NCBI RefSeq assembly: GCF_910592395.1
Contig: NC_088309.1
Location: forward strand, 13,520,599-13,584,598
Length of the DNA stretch: 64,000 nt
Origin: Lineus longissimus
Lineage: Eukaryota > Nemertea > Pilidiophora > Heteronemertea > Lineidae
Direction of reading: 5' to 3'
Shown here: one piece after another, positions 1-11,990 of the stretch
How the letters are laid out: every line of letters starts with the position of its first letter
How positions within the stretch are numbered: position 1 is the stretch's first letter
Notes under the pieces: generated by a model
Told to the model about the DNA's origin: nothing
The model's database searches: none
The model's input: only the letters and a program-made list of their open reading frames with translations
Made by a program: the position numbers and the translations under genes

Positions 1-13
1 TCCATATAGCGCC

Positions 14-56
14 ATGACGTCATAACATGACGTCCTGACGTCACCAATGACGTCAT
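14..56. promoter_or_regulatory. Cluster of CRE-like TGACGTCA motifs
   Basis: Four TGACGTC cores lie within about 43 bases, at least two of them the full palindrome TGACGTCA, which is the CREB/ATF binding consensus. A further TGACGTCA and a TGACGTC lie near 4860-4910, beyond the other end of the degenerate coding region. Whether this is a promoter or simply part of a repeat cannot be told from one window. Confidence 0.35.
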
Positions 57-163
57 TGTCGGAAACTCATATTTATCATTTTATCATGTTTTTGGTGGCA
101 GTTTAAGATTTGTGTACTATACTAGTATTCAATAGAAATTCAAGTAGAAAATGCTGCGTCTTC

Positions 164-633
164 AGGGCAGAGACCTGTATTCATCCACGACCGGAAGTGT
201 GGCACAGTCACATAGAGCTTATCAAAATGTCAAGTTGTGGTAAATACATGGCTGGGATGGACCAAAGTGGAATTAATTCTCAATCTGTGGTTGATTCTTA
301 ATCTACAGAGTCAGGCCATCACAGAAATATGCTTTTTGATAATATATTTAAGAAAATGTGGTCTCACTGGTCAGTTTAGAACTTGTACTTTGACAGGGCC
401 ATATCAATGCGCCAGTGACGTTTTGATGGATATGGTGTACGGAAATCTTTTTTTCTCAGGCAATCGGTATTGGAATTTTTTAAAACTTTATTATGCTATT
501 GGCAAAGGGTTCTTCTAGACACATATAAAATTTTGTGCAGATTGATTGGTCCAATGAGTAGTTTTTTTTACCAAAACCTATGCACAACAATGTACACGTA
601 ATGTACACATGTTTTAATAGAGGACTCTGGCCT
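164..633 (+). mobile_element. MITE family M1, copy 1 (470 bp)
   Basis: The ends are imperfect inverted repeats of about 18 bp: AGGGCAGAGACCTGTATT at the left, and the reverse complement of AGGCCAGAGTCCTCTATT at the right. The same sequence recurs at 1580-1861 (internally deleted) and, inverted and interrupted, at 44195-45767. There is no coding capacity. The flanking base pattern (see the composite-insertion finding) suggests a 4-bp target duplication. The superfamily is not assigned. Confidence 0.75.
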
Positions 634-1579
634 AGTAGTCAAAATGGTTGACCAAGTATGAAAAATTTGACACTTGCACACACATTTTATCTTATTTTCT
701 CTATTCTGCACATCCTTTTCATCCCTTTTCTTGTAGTTGAACTAATACTTATGGCATTATTGTACATATTAACCCTTTTCAGACGCAATCATGGATTCAG
801 ACCTTAAAACTCAAAATAAACCAGACCAGCGAACCTGATCTGAAGTCGAGTAGTGTAAACTGTATATTATGGACTTGGTATAGTCAACAATGTTAGTATC
901 CTCAGTATAACATCCGTATTGTCCTTTGCAGCATCCTGTCCCCTCCGGCGAAGTATTCTCAGTGGGCTGACTGTGTTCTCGACCGTCGGTGCAAAGATGA
1001 TGCCATCCGATCGCTCACGAACAACATTGTTGTAATCCTCATTTCTGAAGTGAAACGAGACCAGCTACCATCGGTTTTCTCTCGAGGCATTGTTCTGCTG
1101 TAGGGCGAGTGGTAAGAGCGACCAACTTGAAATCCACGGCTTGCCTTTTTGCTTAGTTGTGACTTTTGTGACTTTTTGAAAATTCAGACTCAGTGTTGTA
1201 GAGATTCTACAATTTCTATAATCCGTTGTCATGGTAACTGCCAAAACTTAGAAACCTGGCCCTGGGACATCCAGCAATGACCATATGAACTCAAAAACTT
1301 TTATTTCTAATAATGTATATATCCTTTATTTCAAACTAACAGTGTTAAGTAGGATTATAATAATTTTTAACAGAAATACATGTTGGGTATTTCAGAATTT
1401 GCCACGCCCACATCACTTCAACATAGAATTTGAGGCCGGACATAGCAAGAAGATGAACTCGAATAAAAATTTTACAATTCAGTATAATTCAAAAATTCCT
1501 TTTGCACAGTAATGTGGACATCTAGGGGAATCTGAAAACAGCAGAACATTTGACCTCGGGCCAACACTGGCTCTCTACT
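634..1579. other. Spacer between two MITE copies; one possible exon
   Basis: No complete gene is visible in these 946 bases. An AG acceptor (CTTTGCAG) at 931 is followed by about 56 open codons ending in TAG at 1101-1103, with a protein-like composition containing KYSQWADCVLDRRCKDDAIR. I do not recognise it, and an open stretch this long can arise by chance. The segment is bracketed by two direct copies of MITE M1 and may have moved with them. Confidence 0.3.
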
Positions 1580-1861
1580 AGGGCAGAGACCTGTATTCAT
1601 CCACGACCGGAAGTGTGGCACAGTCACATAGAGCTTATCAAAATGTCAAGTTGTGGTAAATACATGACTGGGATGGACCAAAGTGGAATTAATTCTCAAT
1701 CTGTAGTTGATTCTTAATCTACAGAGTCAGGCCATCACAGAAATATGCTTTTTGATAATATATTTAAGAATTGATTGGTCCAATGAGTATTTTTTTTACC
1801 AAAACCTATGCACAACAATGTACACGTAATGTACACATGTTTTAATAGAGGACTCTGGCCT
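1580..1861 (+). mobile_element. MITE family M1, copy 2 (282 bp, internally deleted)
   Basis: It matches copy 1 over its first about 190 and last about 90 bases, but lacks the roughly 185 bp between them. Both terminal inverted repeats are kept. It abuts the degenerate coding region that starts at 1862. Confidence 0.75.
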
Positions 1862-4800
1862 TCAGTTGCTCCAGATATCTTAGGTGGTCAAACAACCATA
1901 GATGATATGATGCTATTGTTCGCCGCAGATAATGTGGATCACAACATTGTGACACTCGATGGGAAGGGTACGTTCCGAGGAATGGGAATGATTGCAGCTG
2001 TAAAATCTTGGCAGTCACGTTAGCTACATAATTCTTAGGAAAAAACTGTGTGAACTGAACATCATGGAGCAGACGAAAGTCCCTATCAAAGAATATCGCT
2101 TCGCAAAGTACGCGCGCTGCAACAAAAAATTCGAGCCGTTGCCATTGCTGGAAAACGATGACTGCAAAATCGACTTACTGTGGGAGATGTGGGAGATTCC
2201 ATGTACCTACCCCAAATTGGCAAGGAATGATGCACACTCTGACCAGTGAGCGTGTCCACCCAAGAAAATCATCTGCGCTTTTCTTGCCAATGATTGATAT
2301 GTACCCTGGAGACCGGACATGCATCCTGTCTACATTAGGGTTCATAAGCAAGCTTGCATCGTAGCACAGCATCTCACCCATAGTCACCTTCGATCAGCCG
2401 CTCTTTTGGAAAGCTTTGGAGATAGTGAATGAAGACGACAACCCAGTTAAAGATGTTGTGCTACTACTTGGGAGCTTCCACACACTGATGAACCTGTTAG
2501 GTGCAATCGGAACGTTGATGGAAGGCACTGGACTGAAAGACTTGCTCGAGGCTATCTATGGGGAAAACGCTGTCATCCACAAGATGACTGGGAAGGCGGT
2601 ACAGCACGCACTCCCGTGGACATCTGCTTGTTGACCAGTGTCTTACAAACCAGATCATCTCGAATATCATCGAACGTGAACAACGATTTGAAGGCATCAT
2701 AGAGGAACTTGAGCAGTTGTACTGTCAAGCAGAGAGAGGTGTTATATCAGTCGCCAGAGTGATTGCATCTGATGGCATGGATGAGTTTGTTAGTTCAATG
2801 ACATCAATAAAAGCTGAATTGTCGGACAATTCCAAGACGAGCAAACTTTGGTTGAGCTATATATGCAAATGTTGGGAATTGCGCGGGAGCTGATTGAGGC
2901 TGATCGCACAGAATCATGGCAGATGCACCTTCATGCCGTATCAGATTATCTAGCAAAATATTTGCTGCCGCGGGTAATCCAAATTATCTGAAGTCTGCCT
3001 ATCTGTATCTCCAAAAGATGACAGGTCGAAAACCCTGAAATGTTTCAGAAATTCATGCGTGGATACCATGTCATCCGGCGAAGCAACAACTTCTGGGCTG
3101 GACTTGGATGTGACTTAGTCATTGAACAAACTCTTATGAGATCACTCAAAGTACCCGGGGGTTTAGCAAGAGGTAGTGGAATGTCAGAACACCAAAGGGC
3201 TATCTGGACAATGTCTTCTCCCGTATCATCTACCTATAACTTCGCCATGCAAGAATTTTGTGAAATGCGATATACAACTAGCGAACAGCACAGAGAAGCA
3301 ATTGCCCCAAGAATAGTCCGGGATAAAGAGGATCTGACCAAGCTTGACACAATGCTTGGCCTTTATACTCCGTTCTCAGGTGAAACGTCATTGCGCAACA
3401 TTGTTACAGGGGTAAATGCCGATGATGACGTGAATGTAGATGACAGTTTCACTGTTAGCAGGGACACGGTTACCAAAATGGAAAGTCAGTTGATTTTTTC
3501 GTATTCCCACAAACGCAACACTAAGGTAAAGACCATGGCGTCAGCAAGGGCTGTCAAAGAACAATTGATCCTGCTCTGTTATTTTAGAGGTTCCTGCAAG
3601 TGTCGCAATCTGGAGAACTTAGCTTATAGATGAAGTGAAGCAGCACGAACTTTCCCCATATCCAACCTCCTGGTTTGAAGGCAAACATCGACTACGAAAG
3701 CTGGACAAACCTGCCCTTTATGCTGTCGTTCAGCCTATTCCAAAGACTTAGCACTACGTGTTGGACGGAGGTTCTCTCCTACATCGGCTGAAATGGACTG
3801 AAGGGAACACCTACAGGTCAATTGCTGCTAATTATGCATCTTTTACGACAGATCTGTATGGAAAAGCAACCGTAGTCTTCGACGGATATGGAGGACCCAG
3901 CACAAAGGACAACACCCACCAGCGACGGAAGACCACAAATGTGAAAAATACAGTCAATATCAACTAAGTTTGTGGGGAAGAAAGACGATTTCCTTTCAAA
4001 TGAAAAAAAAAGAAGTCACATTGTAATGGTCACGGTGCGATTGAGGCAAAATGACTATCACGTGGTGCAGGCAGAGGGGGATGCAGATTTGGAAATAGTG
4101 AAAGCAGCTGTTACTATGTCGACCACAACATCAACCACCTTGATCGGAGAAGACACAGATCTTCTCATATTACTTCTGTATCATGGTAGAATGGACAGTA
4201 AGGAACTTTCGTTCAGACAAAGGGAAGCCCAATGTATACAATATCAAAGTTTTGAAGAAGCTACACGGGGATGATGTTTGTACTGATTTGTTGTATGCCC
4301 ATGCATTCACCGGATGTGATACTACCTCTAGAATCTTTGGTGTTGGGAAGAAATCAGTGTTTCAAAAGGTCGTCAAGGGCGATTCTGTCTTGCGCACCTG
4401 TTCAAGGATTTTTTGTGCTCACAACTCAGATAAGGTTGCTGTGGAAAGTGCTTTGTGTAAAGCAATGGTGACTCTGTTTAACGGAACAAGTGAATCGTTG
4501 ACATCATTGCGGTACAGCTATCTTTGCAAAAAAGTGGCGACCGCAAAGACATTCGTAATACCTGAGTGATAGCCCACTACAACCTCGGCGACAAAGTACC
4601 ACGCACGACGTAGTTACCTTCAAGTCATGCATTGGACGGGTCATAATGACAACATGGACCTTGCAAATTGGGGTTGGAATGTTGAAGGAGACAAAGTCAC
4701 ACCAGCTCCTGACATTCTGCTAAAAATGATTCACTGTAACTGTTCGGCTGGATGCAACACACTTAGATGTAGCTGCAAGAAGTATGGACTTGACTGCATA

Positions 4801-4905
4801 GGGGCTTGTGGGCATAGTCAGGACGGGAACTTTGAAAATATGAACCATGCACCTAGTGTCATGACGTCATCACATAACACCTGGACCCACATATCAATTG
4901 CATGA
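1862..4905 (+). pseudogene. Degenerate TE-like protein: PIN/FEN-like fold plus Cys-rich tail
   Basis: Open segments in all three frames line up in order as one protein: 1862-2023 (motif NVDHNIVTLDGKGTFRGMGM), 2064-2364, 2416-2634, 3040-3633, 3758-3967, 3972-4274, 4183-4569 and 4627-4905. At least seven frame changes or stops make it non-functional. Near the C-terminus, an acidic block containing DADLEIVKAA followed by GEDTDLLILLL, and AFTGCDTTS further on, resembles the metal-binding layout of FEN1/XPG-like PIN nucleases. The last segment has clustered CxC and CxxxC cysteines (HCNCSAGCNTLRCSCKK), similar to CXC/tesmin-type zinc-binding tails. From memory this family of large uncharacterised proteins is expanded in cnidarians and other invertebrates in a transposon-like way; its function is unknown. 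The first codons probably lie just upstream of MITE M1 copy 1 (about 130-163). The gene order is clear, but the nuclease inference is only moderate. Confidence 0.6.
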
Positions 4906-7794
4906 CGTCTAAGACAATATTTTTTACGGTATGTTGCACGTTTGAATTGGTTCACTACTGTTTATGTCAAACGATATGTGAAATATTGGGAATTTTGGTC
5001 AAATGGCGGCCATTTTGTTAGACGTACATATTAAGACCCTTTGCGGAGGCCCAATTGCTGCCAACTTTTGATATGTTCTCTAGACCAATATCTAGAGAAT
5101 AACACCATAAAACGTTTTCTTGCAATTTTTGGGGTTATTCTGTGATATGATCCTACTAATAAGCTATCATTTGAATAATGAAAATGCTGTTTTGATGGTA
5201 AAAAATAGGTTTTTTTAACCAAATAGCCGGGCACCGGTCTTCCAAAATTAGCGATGGTTTCAAAACAGTCTCCCAGAGATATGGGCAATCTCTTCATCAT
5301 CATAATGGGATTTGGAGTTCACAGATTTTACAAGTTCGAGACCTGTAGGACCTAAAACTCGCATAGATCCCCATAGATCCCCCCTATTTCTTGAGTTAGT
5401 TTGTTGCTATTTTGTTGCTAGTGTACACAGGGCATATTAGAAGGGCATATTACCGCCAATTGTAAAATTACATTATTACTGTCTGTTGTAAAATTGTTGG
5501 GAAAACAGAACATATAGCTGCAAATTAACCAAATCAACAGCCAGTTAATTACACAATTAAAAGGGATTCTCGCTAACAAATTAGAAAGGAGATGATGAAC
5601 CTAGGATTATTAATTTTATTTCCTTATAAGCCATCATTCCTTTACCAATGCCAAGGTTATTGCCAATTATCATAAAAACAATGATACAAAGATGAAACCG
5701 CCAATGAGGACAAAACGCTAAACGATACTCTCTTTTGCAACACTGCTAGTTGAGAATTTAGTTTGGTCGAGACCTCTGTTCATAATTCACGCCTTTTCGA
5801 CACTATCTTTTCTTGGAGATACTTAGTCGCTCACGAATATACTTATATATATACCCAAACTAATATACAATTGCCAAGGGACCCCCAAAACAGTTGAATA
5901 ACATGAATGTTTCTCTATGGTTATAATCCTTGGACAAGTACACGTGGTTTATTAATATCAAACCCGTCTTCGCTGAATTTATATTGAATTTAAGTTATGT
6001 CGGAAATGGGACTCAACAATCCCCACAACTTGAACAATTTCTAGCAGTATGCTGTTTCTTTCAGTAACGAGAACTATACTACACCAAGAGGCGGTGGAGC
6101 TGTCATATCTGTTTGTCAGTGCCATGGATCATCGCATTTAGCATTTCGTAGTTCCTGTTTCTGTCAGTAACGAGAACTATACTACATGAAGAGGCGGTGG
6201 AGCCCGCATAAACCCGTGCAAATTCCCGTGCAAGTTCTGCTATTCCTGCAGGAGGCAGATGGAAAACGATGAAAAACAATCAAGGGTTAGTAATTATACA
6301 TTTAAAAAGCTGAGAGGGTTTAGACAATTATCCACTTCGATAACAGGCGGACCACGGCAGCTTTTAATGTATAAAAAAGCCAGTAAAGGTAAAGGCGATA
6401 AAGAAACACCTTACAAGAGACCCATTAATTAAGGAGACCCATTAACTAGGGAGACAAGAGGATTTTCTTTTGTGCATTCTTAATCTACATTTGATGCCTT
6501 GCTGCGGCGTCTTGCGTCGGTTTCTATTTTCCGGAGAAGAGAGACAGTTACGTTATGTAGCCATTGGGGAATTCCCACCAAAGTGTAGCCGACTGCTTCC
6601 GCAATGTGAAACAAGCGAGATACTGTGGAGGAGGTTCGGAAATATCGACTTTGTGGCAGTACCCACACGGGATCTACCGAACACACCTTTAATTTGCAAC
6701 TATTTGCCTGTTATCGTCGGTTATCATCAACACTGTTCACTGCTGCTTCGGAGGTACGTAACTATAACATCATCAATATCATTACATTGCAATCTCGAAA
6801 ATTTGGTGGCGTCATTCGTTGTCGTTGTCGAGAATTTACATGATTGAGATTCGCGATGTGTCCTTCCTGTTTGTTTGCGTCATCAGTATCAATGACTATA
6901 TTAATTTCTATGTTGGGTTGGCATGTCAATAAAATGGTACTTGCACCGCAAAAAGATGATAGGTTCTTTAATCATTATGATATCAACTATGACAGAATGT
7001 CAGAAGATCCGATGAAACGGAGGAGATGAACTCCTGGTAAGACTTCGTAAATACTTGAAAAAAAGCCTTCAAACCCTCCATTGCATCATTAACAGCCGTA
7101 AAAAGAGCATCTATCATCAAACTACACTAGTTAAAAAGTAAAGATCACTTTTTATTTCAATTAGTTTTTTTTTACAAAGCAATGACTGTGCCCAAACGAC
7201 TTCATCTATGTACCTCAGTTAATCTCTGTACCTCAGTCATGTACTATAGTCATTGCTCCACTGAGACCTCATAGAGGTATGCCTCACAACATCGGAATGC
7301 TATCACCCCCATAACGGTCATGTTCTGCAATACAGGCGTCGGAAAATCTCTCTTGCTTATCTCCAGACTCGCTCACCTCCATCTTTGTTGTCGAGGGAGA
7401 ATCTGGTCTCATCCACCGATGAGAGCATCATTGGCCATCCGGACGTACTCACTGAAGCACACTTGTGGGGAGCACCAACATGCGGGTTGCACTGTGTGCG
7501 TGTGGGCTGCAGCAGTAAATGTGTGGATTGCAACCTACGGACAAGTCATACCAGATGCGGGGTGAGGCAATATACAAGTTGGTTGCGCGAGACCAACAAA
7601 TCACTGGGTTGCGATTGACCAACAAGTTACTGGGTTGCATTTCATCTTCAATAAGACACAAAACACATTTCTATCAATTGGGAGAAATACATTTGTGGAT
7701 CCCCTCCAGGCCCTTTGCCAAGCTTTTGCTTAGCTCAAAAGCGTCATCTAGCTGTTATTTCTAATTTTCAATAACTTTGAGTTAGGGTTAGGGT
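4906..7794. other. Non-coding stretch without a recognisable gene
   Basis: Open frames here are short and not protein-like. The only structure I see is a repeated segment of about 40 bp (CAGTAACGAGAACTATACTA, then AGAGGCGGTGGAG) at about 6063 and 6163, and short T- and A-rich runs. Confidence 0.6.
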
Positions 7795-9085
7795 AAGGGG
7801 TTAGGATCACTCAGTGTCCTTATCATGTCTGTACAATATTCTTCTTCTTATCATTTTGTTCCATACGGTACAGGAGTGGCGTTTGTATTTTTTACTTTTG
7901 TGGTCAGTCTTGAGACCCATTTTCTCCCCACATGCTACCTTCGCCTGGGAAGCGCCCCTGCTGTCTAGTTTTATCTCCTTGGTTTTATACGAGACATCTT
8001 AGTACATTGTCACAACAAGATGACAGTCTATGTCAATGAAACTCGCTAGTCTAAGGAATGGACCCGGCTATTGGGAACCAGGAGATGGCCCCAACTGTCT
8101 TCACACACAACCTCGAGGGGACACCCGAAAGACAGATAGCATCAACCCCAGACATGGCCTGTAATTGCATGGTGTCACCCAGAGAACTCTAGAGATCTAC
8201 ATCACAGAAAAGCAGCAGCCAAGGCACTGGTGTTCTCCTGGACAAGAACAAACTTGAAAATGCAGCATTAGGACCCACCATTTCTTTTGCGAGTCATGCT
8301 AATAAAGTAAATAAAGCACAACACAATCAAATAAAAATGTCAAAGAGTTCATATGTCCTCCTGGGCCAGTTCATAAGTCCCCCAGGGCCAGTTCCTACCC
8401 CACATGTATTAGCAATCTTCAATTATCAATATGCAGCTTTTCTTGCAAGTAGTATCCATGCCGCTTATCATGGCCTATAATTATCTCATTTTCAATAAAC
8501 TTCAGGTTAGGGTCACTCAGTGTTCTTATCTGTATCATATTGGTCTTATTATTTTATTGATACGGTACAAGAGTGTCCGTCTTGAGACCAATTTATCACT
8601 TTTCCCCACATGCTACCTTAGCCTCGGACATAATACACCAAGCGTCCTTCCTGTCTGGTTTCATCTCCTTGTCTCTGTACGAGACACCTTAGTACATTGT
8701 CACAACCAGAGGACAGTCCATGTCAACAAGACTATCGCTAGTCTAAGGAATGGCCCCGACTGTCAGGACAGTCACAACCAAGAGACGGTTTCAACTGTCT
8801 TCACAACCTAGAGGGAAAACTACAAAGACAGATAGCAACAACCCCAGACAAGCTCTGCACTTGCATCGTGTCGTCTCAAGAACACTGAAGAAGATCCACA
8901 CACAGAAGAGGAGAAGCCAAGTTCTCCTGGACTAGAACCAACGTAAAACTGCAGCATAGGACCCACCATTTGAAAGATTTATTTGCAACCCATGCTAATC
9001 AAGTAAATAACAACAACACAATTAAATGAAATGTCAAAGAGTTCACGAGTTCTCATGGGACAGTTCCTACCCTATCAGCAATCTT
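7795..9085. repeat. Diverged tandem duplication, two units of about 600 bp
   Basis: The stretch from about 7795 to 8430 is repeated, with many substitutions and small indels, from about 8500 to 9085. Landmarks shared in the same order are TCACTCAGTGT, CCCCACATGCTACCTT, GAGACA..TTAGTACATTGTCACAAC, GACAGATAGCA.CAACCCCAGACA and GGACCCACCATTT. It carries no credible coding frame. The downstream end merges into the TGGGGTGCACCCCA repeat family. Confidence 0.65.
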
Positions 9086-9200
9086 TATTGGAAAACTAAA
9101 AAGTGAGTTATGGGGTGCACCCCACAATTTTATCAAAAAAGGAACAGCCCTTTTGTATAAAATGCATCTCCAAAATAACAAACTAAAATGTTGGGTGCAC
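9020..9200 (+). repeat. TGGGGTGCACCCCA repeat, copy near 9.1 kb
   Basis: It contains the perfect 14-bp palindrome TGGGGTGCACCCCA at 9111-9124. Around it is a context shared with copies at 11.4-11.64, 18.2-18.5, 19.85-19.95, 21.1-21.47 and 43.9-44.2 kb: CAGTTCCTACCCTA upstream and AGGAACAGCCCTTTTGTA downstream. It serves as an uninterrupted reference for insertions found in the other copies. Confidence 0.65.
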
Positions 9201-10235
9201 CCACGTTCTAGCTTCAATGTCTAATGTCTAAATACACCACCAGATAAGAAAACTCGACCATAGAAATGAGAACCTCCTCAGCCAAACGAAAAAATTTTTT
9301 TTTTGTCTTCACTGTGGTGTTGAGATAGTCCCATATCTCAGCCAATCACAAACTTTAATTTTCTATATTGATAATCTCTTTAACAAATTTCACATATTTA
9401 AAAAAAAACTTGAACACGGCTTACCCCAAGTATGGCACGCCAAACCGGAATCAATTCAACATGATGAAAAACACATCAACATTACAAAAATTGTGTCCAC
9501 AATTTTTAAACGTAGTCAATATTTTCTGAAAACATATCAACATTTTTGAAAAGTGTAACAACATTCTCCAAAATATGACAACAGTTTTAACCCTAAAATA
9601 AATGACAGGCAAAACCGCGCACCCCTATCGTCAGCTGACGGAACGGAAGGAACCCTTAGGCAGACTAGATCCAGCTCATAGATGTGTACCTCTTTAGATT
9701 TGAGTCAAAAAGGTAAAGTTCGGCTGAATTTGGATGAAAAGAAGTCGAGTATTTTACAGTCAGAAATAACTGGAAATGTATTAGAATTTGAGCGGAAAAG
9801 GGTCTTGTAGGTTGCGGGTCAACCTATCGACGGTGTTGGAACTAAAATTTGTGCAACCACCTCATTACATTTAATTACAATTACAACGGAATTACAATTA
9901 CAATTAAAACATGTGCTTTACTATAGTCGTAGTTCCAACTATCATAAAACACCGTGTTTTTCCAAGACCCGTGTCTTCACCGTGTGTCAAAAAACTCGGG
10001 GCGCACTTACTATCAGTGGTGTTAGATAATGGTTAATAGCCCCGGCGACAGGTGCGCTGTAGGTAAGGAGCTCTCCTGTGTTTCTTTCCCGTTGGAGGGG
10101 AATTTCGCGTGCGCAATACCGAGGCAACTACACCGCGCCATCTGTTGCCAGGTCATAGAACTTGTAATTGCCGGAGCTATTCAGGTTCCACATATCAAAA
10201 AACCCATGTTGAACACGGGTCTAAATTAGCCCCCG
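9201..10235. other. Non-coding stretch without a recognisable gene
   Basis: AT-rich sequence with short A and T runs. A simple (ATTACAATT)n-like patch lies at about 9865-9910. I see no gene. Confidence 0.55.
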
Positions 10236-10265
10236 ATTAGCCCCATCGAGCTCGATGGGGCTAAT
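10236..10265. repeat. Perfect 30-bp palindrome
   Basis: The 15-base half ATTAGCCCCATCGAG is followed immediately by its exact reverse complement, with no spacer. It sits among several short repeats of ACACGGG and GTCTAAATTAG/GTCTATTTAGAC between 10210 and 10335. Confidence 0.9.
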
Positions 10266-10419
10266 AGACACGGGGATTTGACACACGGGTCTATTTAGAC
10301 ACGGCAATTCATAGGTGTAAGCGCAAAAGACACGGGGATTTGATAGGTGGAAGTACGACTTATACTCCTCCGAGGACTTTGAGCGCCGCAGTTTGAACAA
10401 AATTACTCGATATTGCATC

Positions 10420-10560
10420 TGGTAACGCATGCGCATTGATAAGTATACCTTGGTTACTGCTCGGTATTGTTGGTTACTTGCGTAACCGGATGCAAAGTCT
10501 GGAAATTTTGTTCCTGCCGATGGTGGTGTTGATTCAAAGTCCCCAAAGGAGTATTGACCA
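10420..10560. repeat. Dispersed repeat, related copy at 43380-43490
   Basis: The order GGTTACTG...GTAACCGGATGCAAAGTCTGGAAATTTTGTT...GCCGATGGTGGTGT..ATTCAAAGTCC recurs near 43.38-43.49 kb with the same spacing. No coding frame is evident. Confidence 0.5.
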
Positions 10561-10876
10561 TATTCACAACAGCACTGATCACTTCACAGGCATTCGTGCT
10601 ATCTTCATGATCTTTTCACAGTCACCGCAAGTCCAAAGGTTCTAATGCTGCTTGTAGACCTACACATACTATGACCTTAAAGGCCTAGTCAGCTCAATAA
10701 AAAATGTTTTTTTCACCGACAGTAATTGAAGTGCCACTAGGCCTCACAAGTAATCATTTCCAAAGCTTTATATAGTACTGGTACTGCAGAAAATTACCTT
10801 GGACGACTCCACCTTTAACTGGAAAACCCAATAGATAGAATTAAGGAGGTTCTATAATGAGATTAACATCCAATAT

Positions 10877-11176
10877 CTGGCAAGCTTGCATTGTATCCTC
10901 AAATTAAAAGAAATTCTCTAACTCTTGAAATAACATCCAATAATTGGTGGGCCTACTTCAATTTCAAACAAACAAACAAATGCCCAATGATTGGAGAAAT
11001 TCACAGTTTTGTAACGAACTATTCATCTGGCAAGCTTGCATAGTATCCTCAAATTAAAAGAAATTTTCTAACTCTTGAAATAACATCCAATAATTGATGG
11101 GCCTACTTCAATTACAAACAAACAAAGAAATGCCGAATGATTGGAGAAATTCACAGCCTTGAAACGAACTATTCCT
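10877..11176. repeat. Tandem duplication, two 150-bp units
   Basis: Unit 1 is 10877-11026 and unit 2 is 11027-11176. They differ at few positions; both begin CTGGCAAGCTTGCAT.GTATC and contain TAACATCCAATAATTG.TGG. No coding potential. Confidence 0.85.
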
Positions 11177-11399
11177 CATAACGCATTGGATACATCTCTA
11201 GATAAATAGAGAGTATGGCTTGATAAGATGACGTGCCTGTTCACTTGCATAAAATGCAGCCAGGTCTATTTTGTGGTCGCCCCTCACAGAGACAAAATTG
11301 AACAGGAATCACAATACATGTATGTACAAATAACAAATATCAAAATCCTTACAATCACATTAACACATATAAAAACTCACTCTGTGAAGATTCTCCTTT

Positions 11400-11641
11400 T
11401 AATATAGAAAGGTGCAGAGTGAAATTTGAAGTGTACTCCACAACTTTGTCTACAGAATATCAAGATAGGAACAGCCCAGCACAACTATATAAAATGTGAA
11501 AGAGTTCATTAACTCTACCATGCAACTTCCTACACTAGGCTGTATATCTAAATGGAAAACTGAAGGGCGAGTTATGGAGTGCCCCCCCCCCCACACAATT
11601 TTGTTTACGTTATATCCAAATATTGAACAGCCCTTTCGTAC
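11400..11641 (+). repeat. TGGGGTGCACCCCA repeat, left part, split by the DIRS element
   Basis: It matches the 9.1-kb and 21.1-kb copies (CAACTTTGTCTACAGAATAT, CAGCACAACTATATAAAATG, GAACAGCCCTTTCGTA). The palindrome is degraded to a poly-C run at 11582-11592. The DIRS element begins at AAAATG, position 11642, and the repeat resumes at 18192. Confidence 0.6.
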
Positions 11642-11855
11642 AAAATGCCCATTTCCTTACAAGAAATGGCCATTTTGTTAGTTCATACTTACCTATGGAA
11701 CACTTTTGCGTTACTCCATTTGGGCTCAAACACAAGAGTATCCCTTTAATTTTATAAAGGGAGAACTGAGTTAACAGCTCGGCCGCCAGGCGGCGCCCTG
11801 ACCGATCCCGCGAGATCGCGCCGATCTCATGCCGCCATATTCAGTCTTACTCTTG
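11642..11855. repeat. DIRS left terminal repeat
   Basis: The inner part, 11687-11855, is the reverse complement of 18009-18178 and includes the GC-rich palindromic stretch CGCGAGATCGCG. The outer 11642-11686 is the reverse complement of 11920-11965 in the internal region. The outward-facing strand carries CATAGGTAAGT, which looks like a 5' splice site. Confidence 0.85.
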
Positions 11856-11904
11856 AGCGTTAACAAAGAGTATGTCCCGTTTGTGGGGACAGCGGGAGGG
11901 CCGT

Positions 11905-11990
11905 GTTCCATAGGTAAGTATGAACTAACAAAATGGTCATTTCTTGTAAGGAAATGGGCATTTTGTGTCATTCAAACTTACCTATGGAAC
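11905..11990. repeat. DIRS internal complementary region
   Basis: 11905-11965 is complementary to the left outer edge (11642-11700), and 11957-11990 is complementary to the right outer edge (18165-18197). They overlap at CATTTT. It therefore encodes the junction of the circular intermediate. In the DIRS family this region is used to rebuild both termini; here it is seen directly as a perfect match at both ends. Confidence 0.8.

Noticed and set aside
7780-7801. GTTAGGGTTAGGG resembling telomere repeat
   Set aside because: Only two to three units; too short to be an interstitial telomere.
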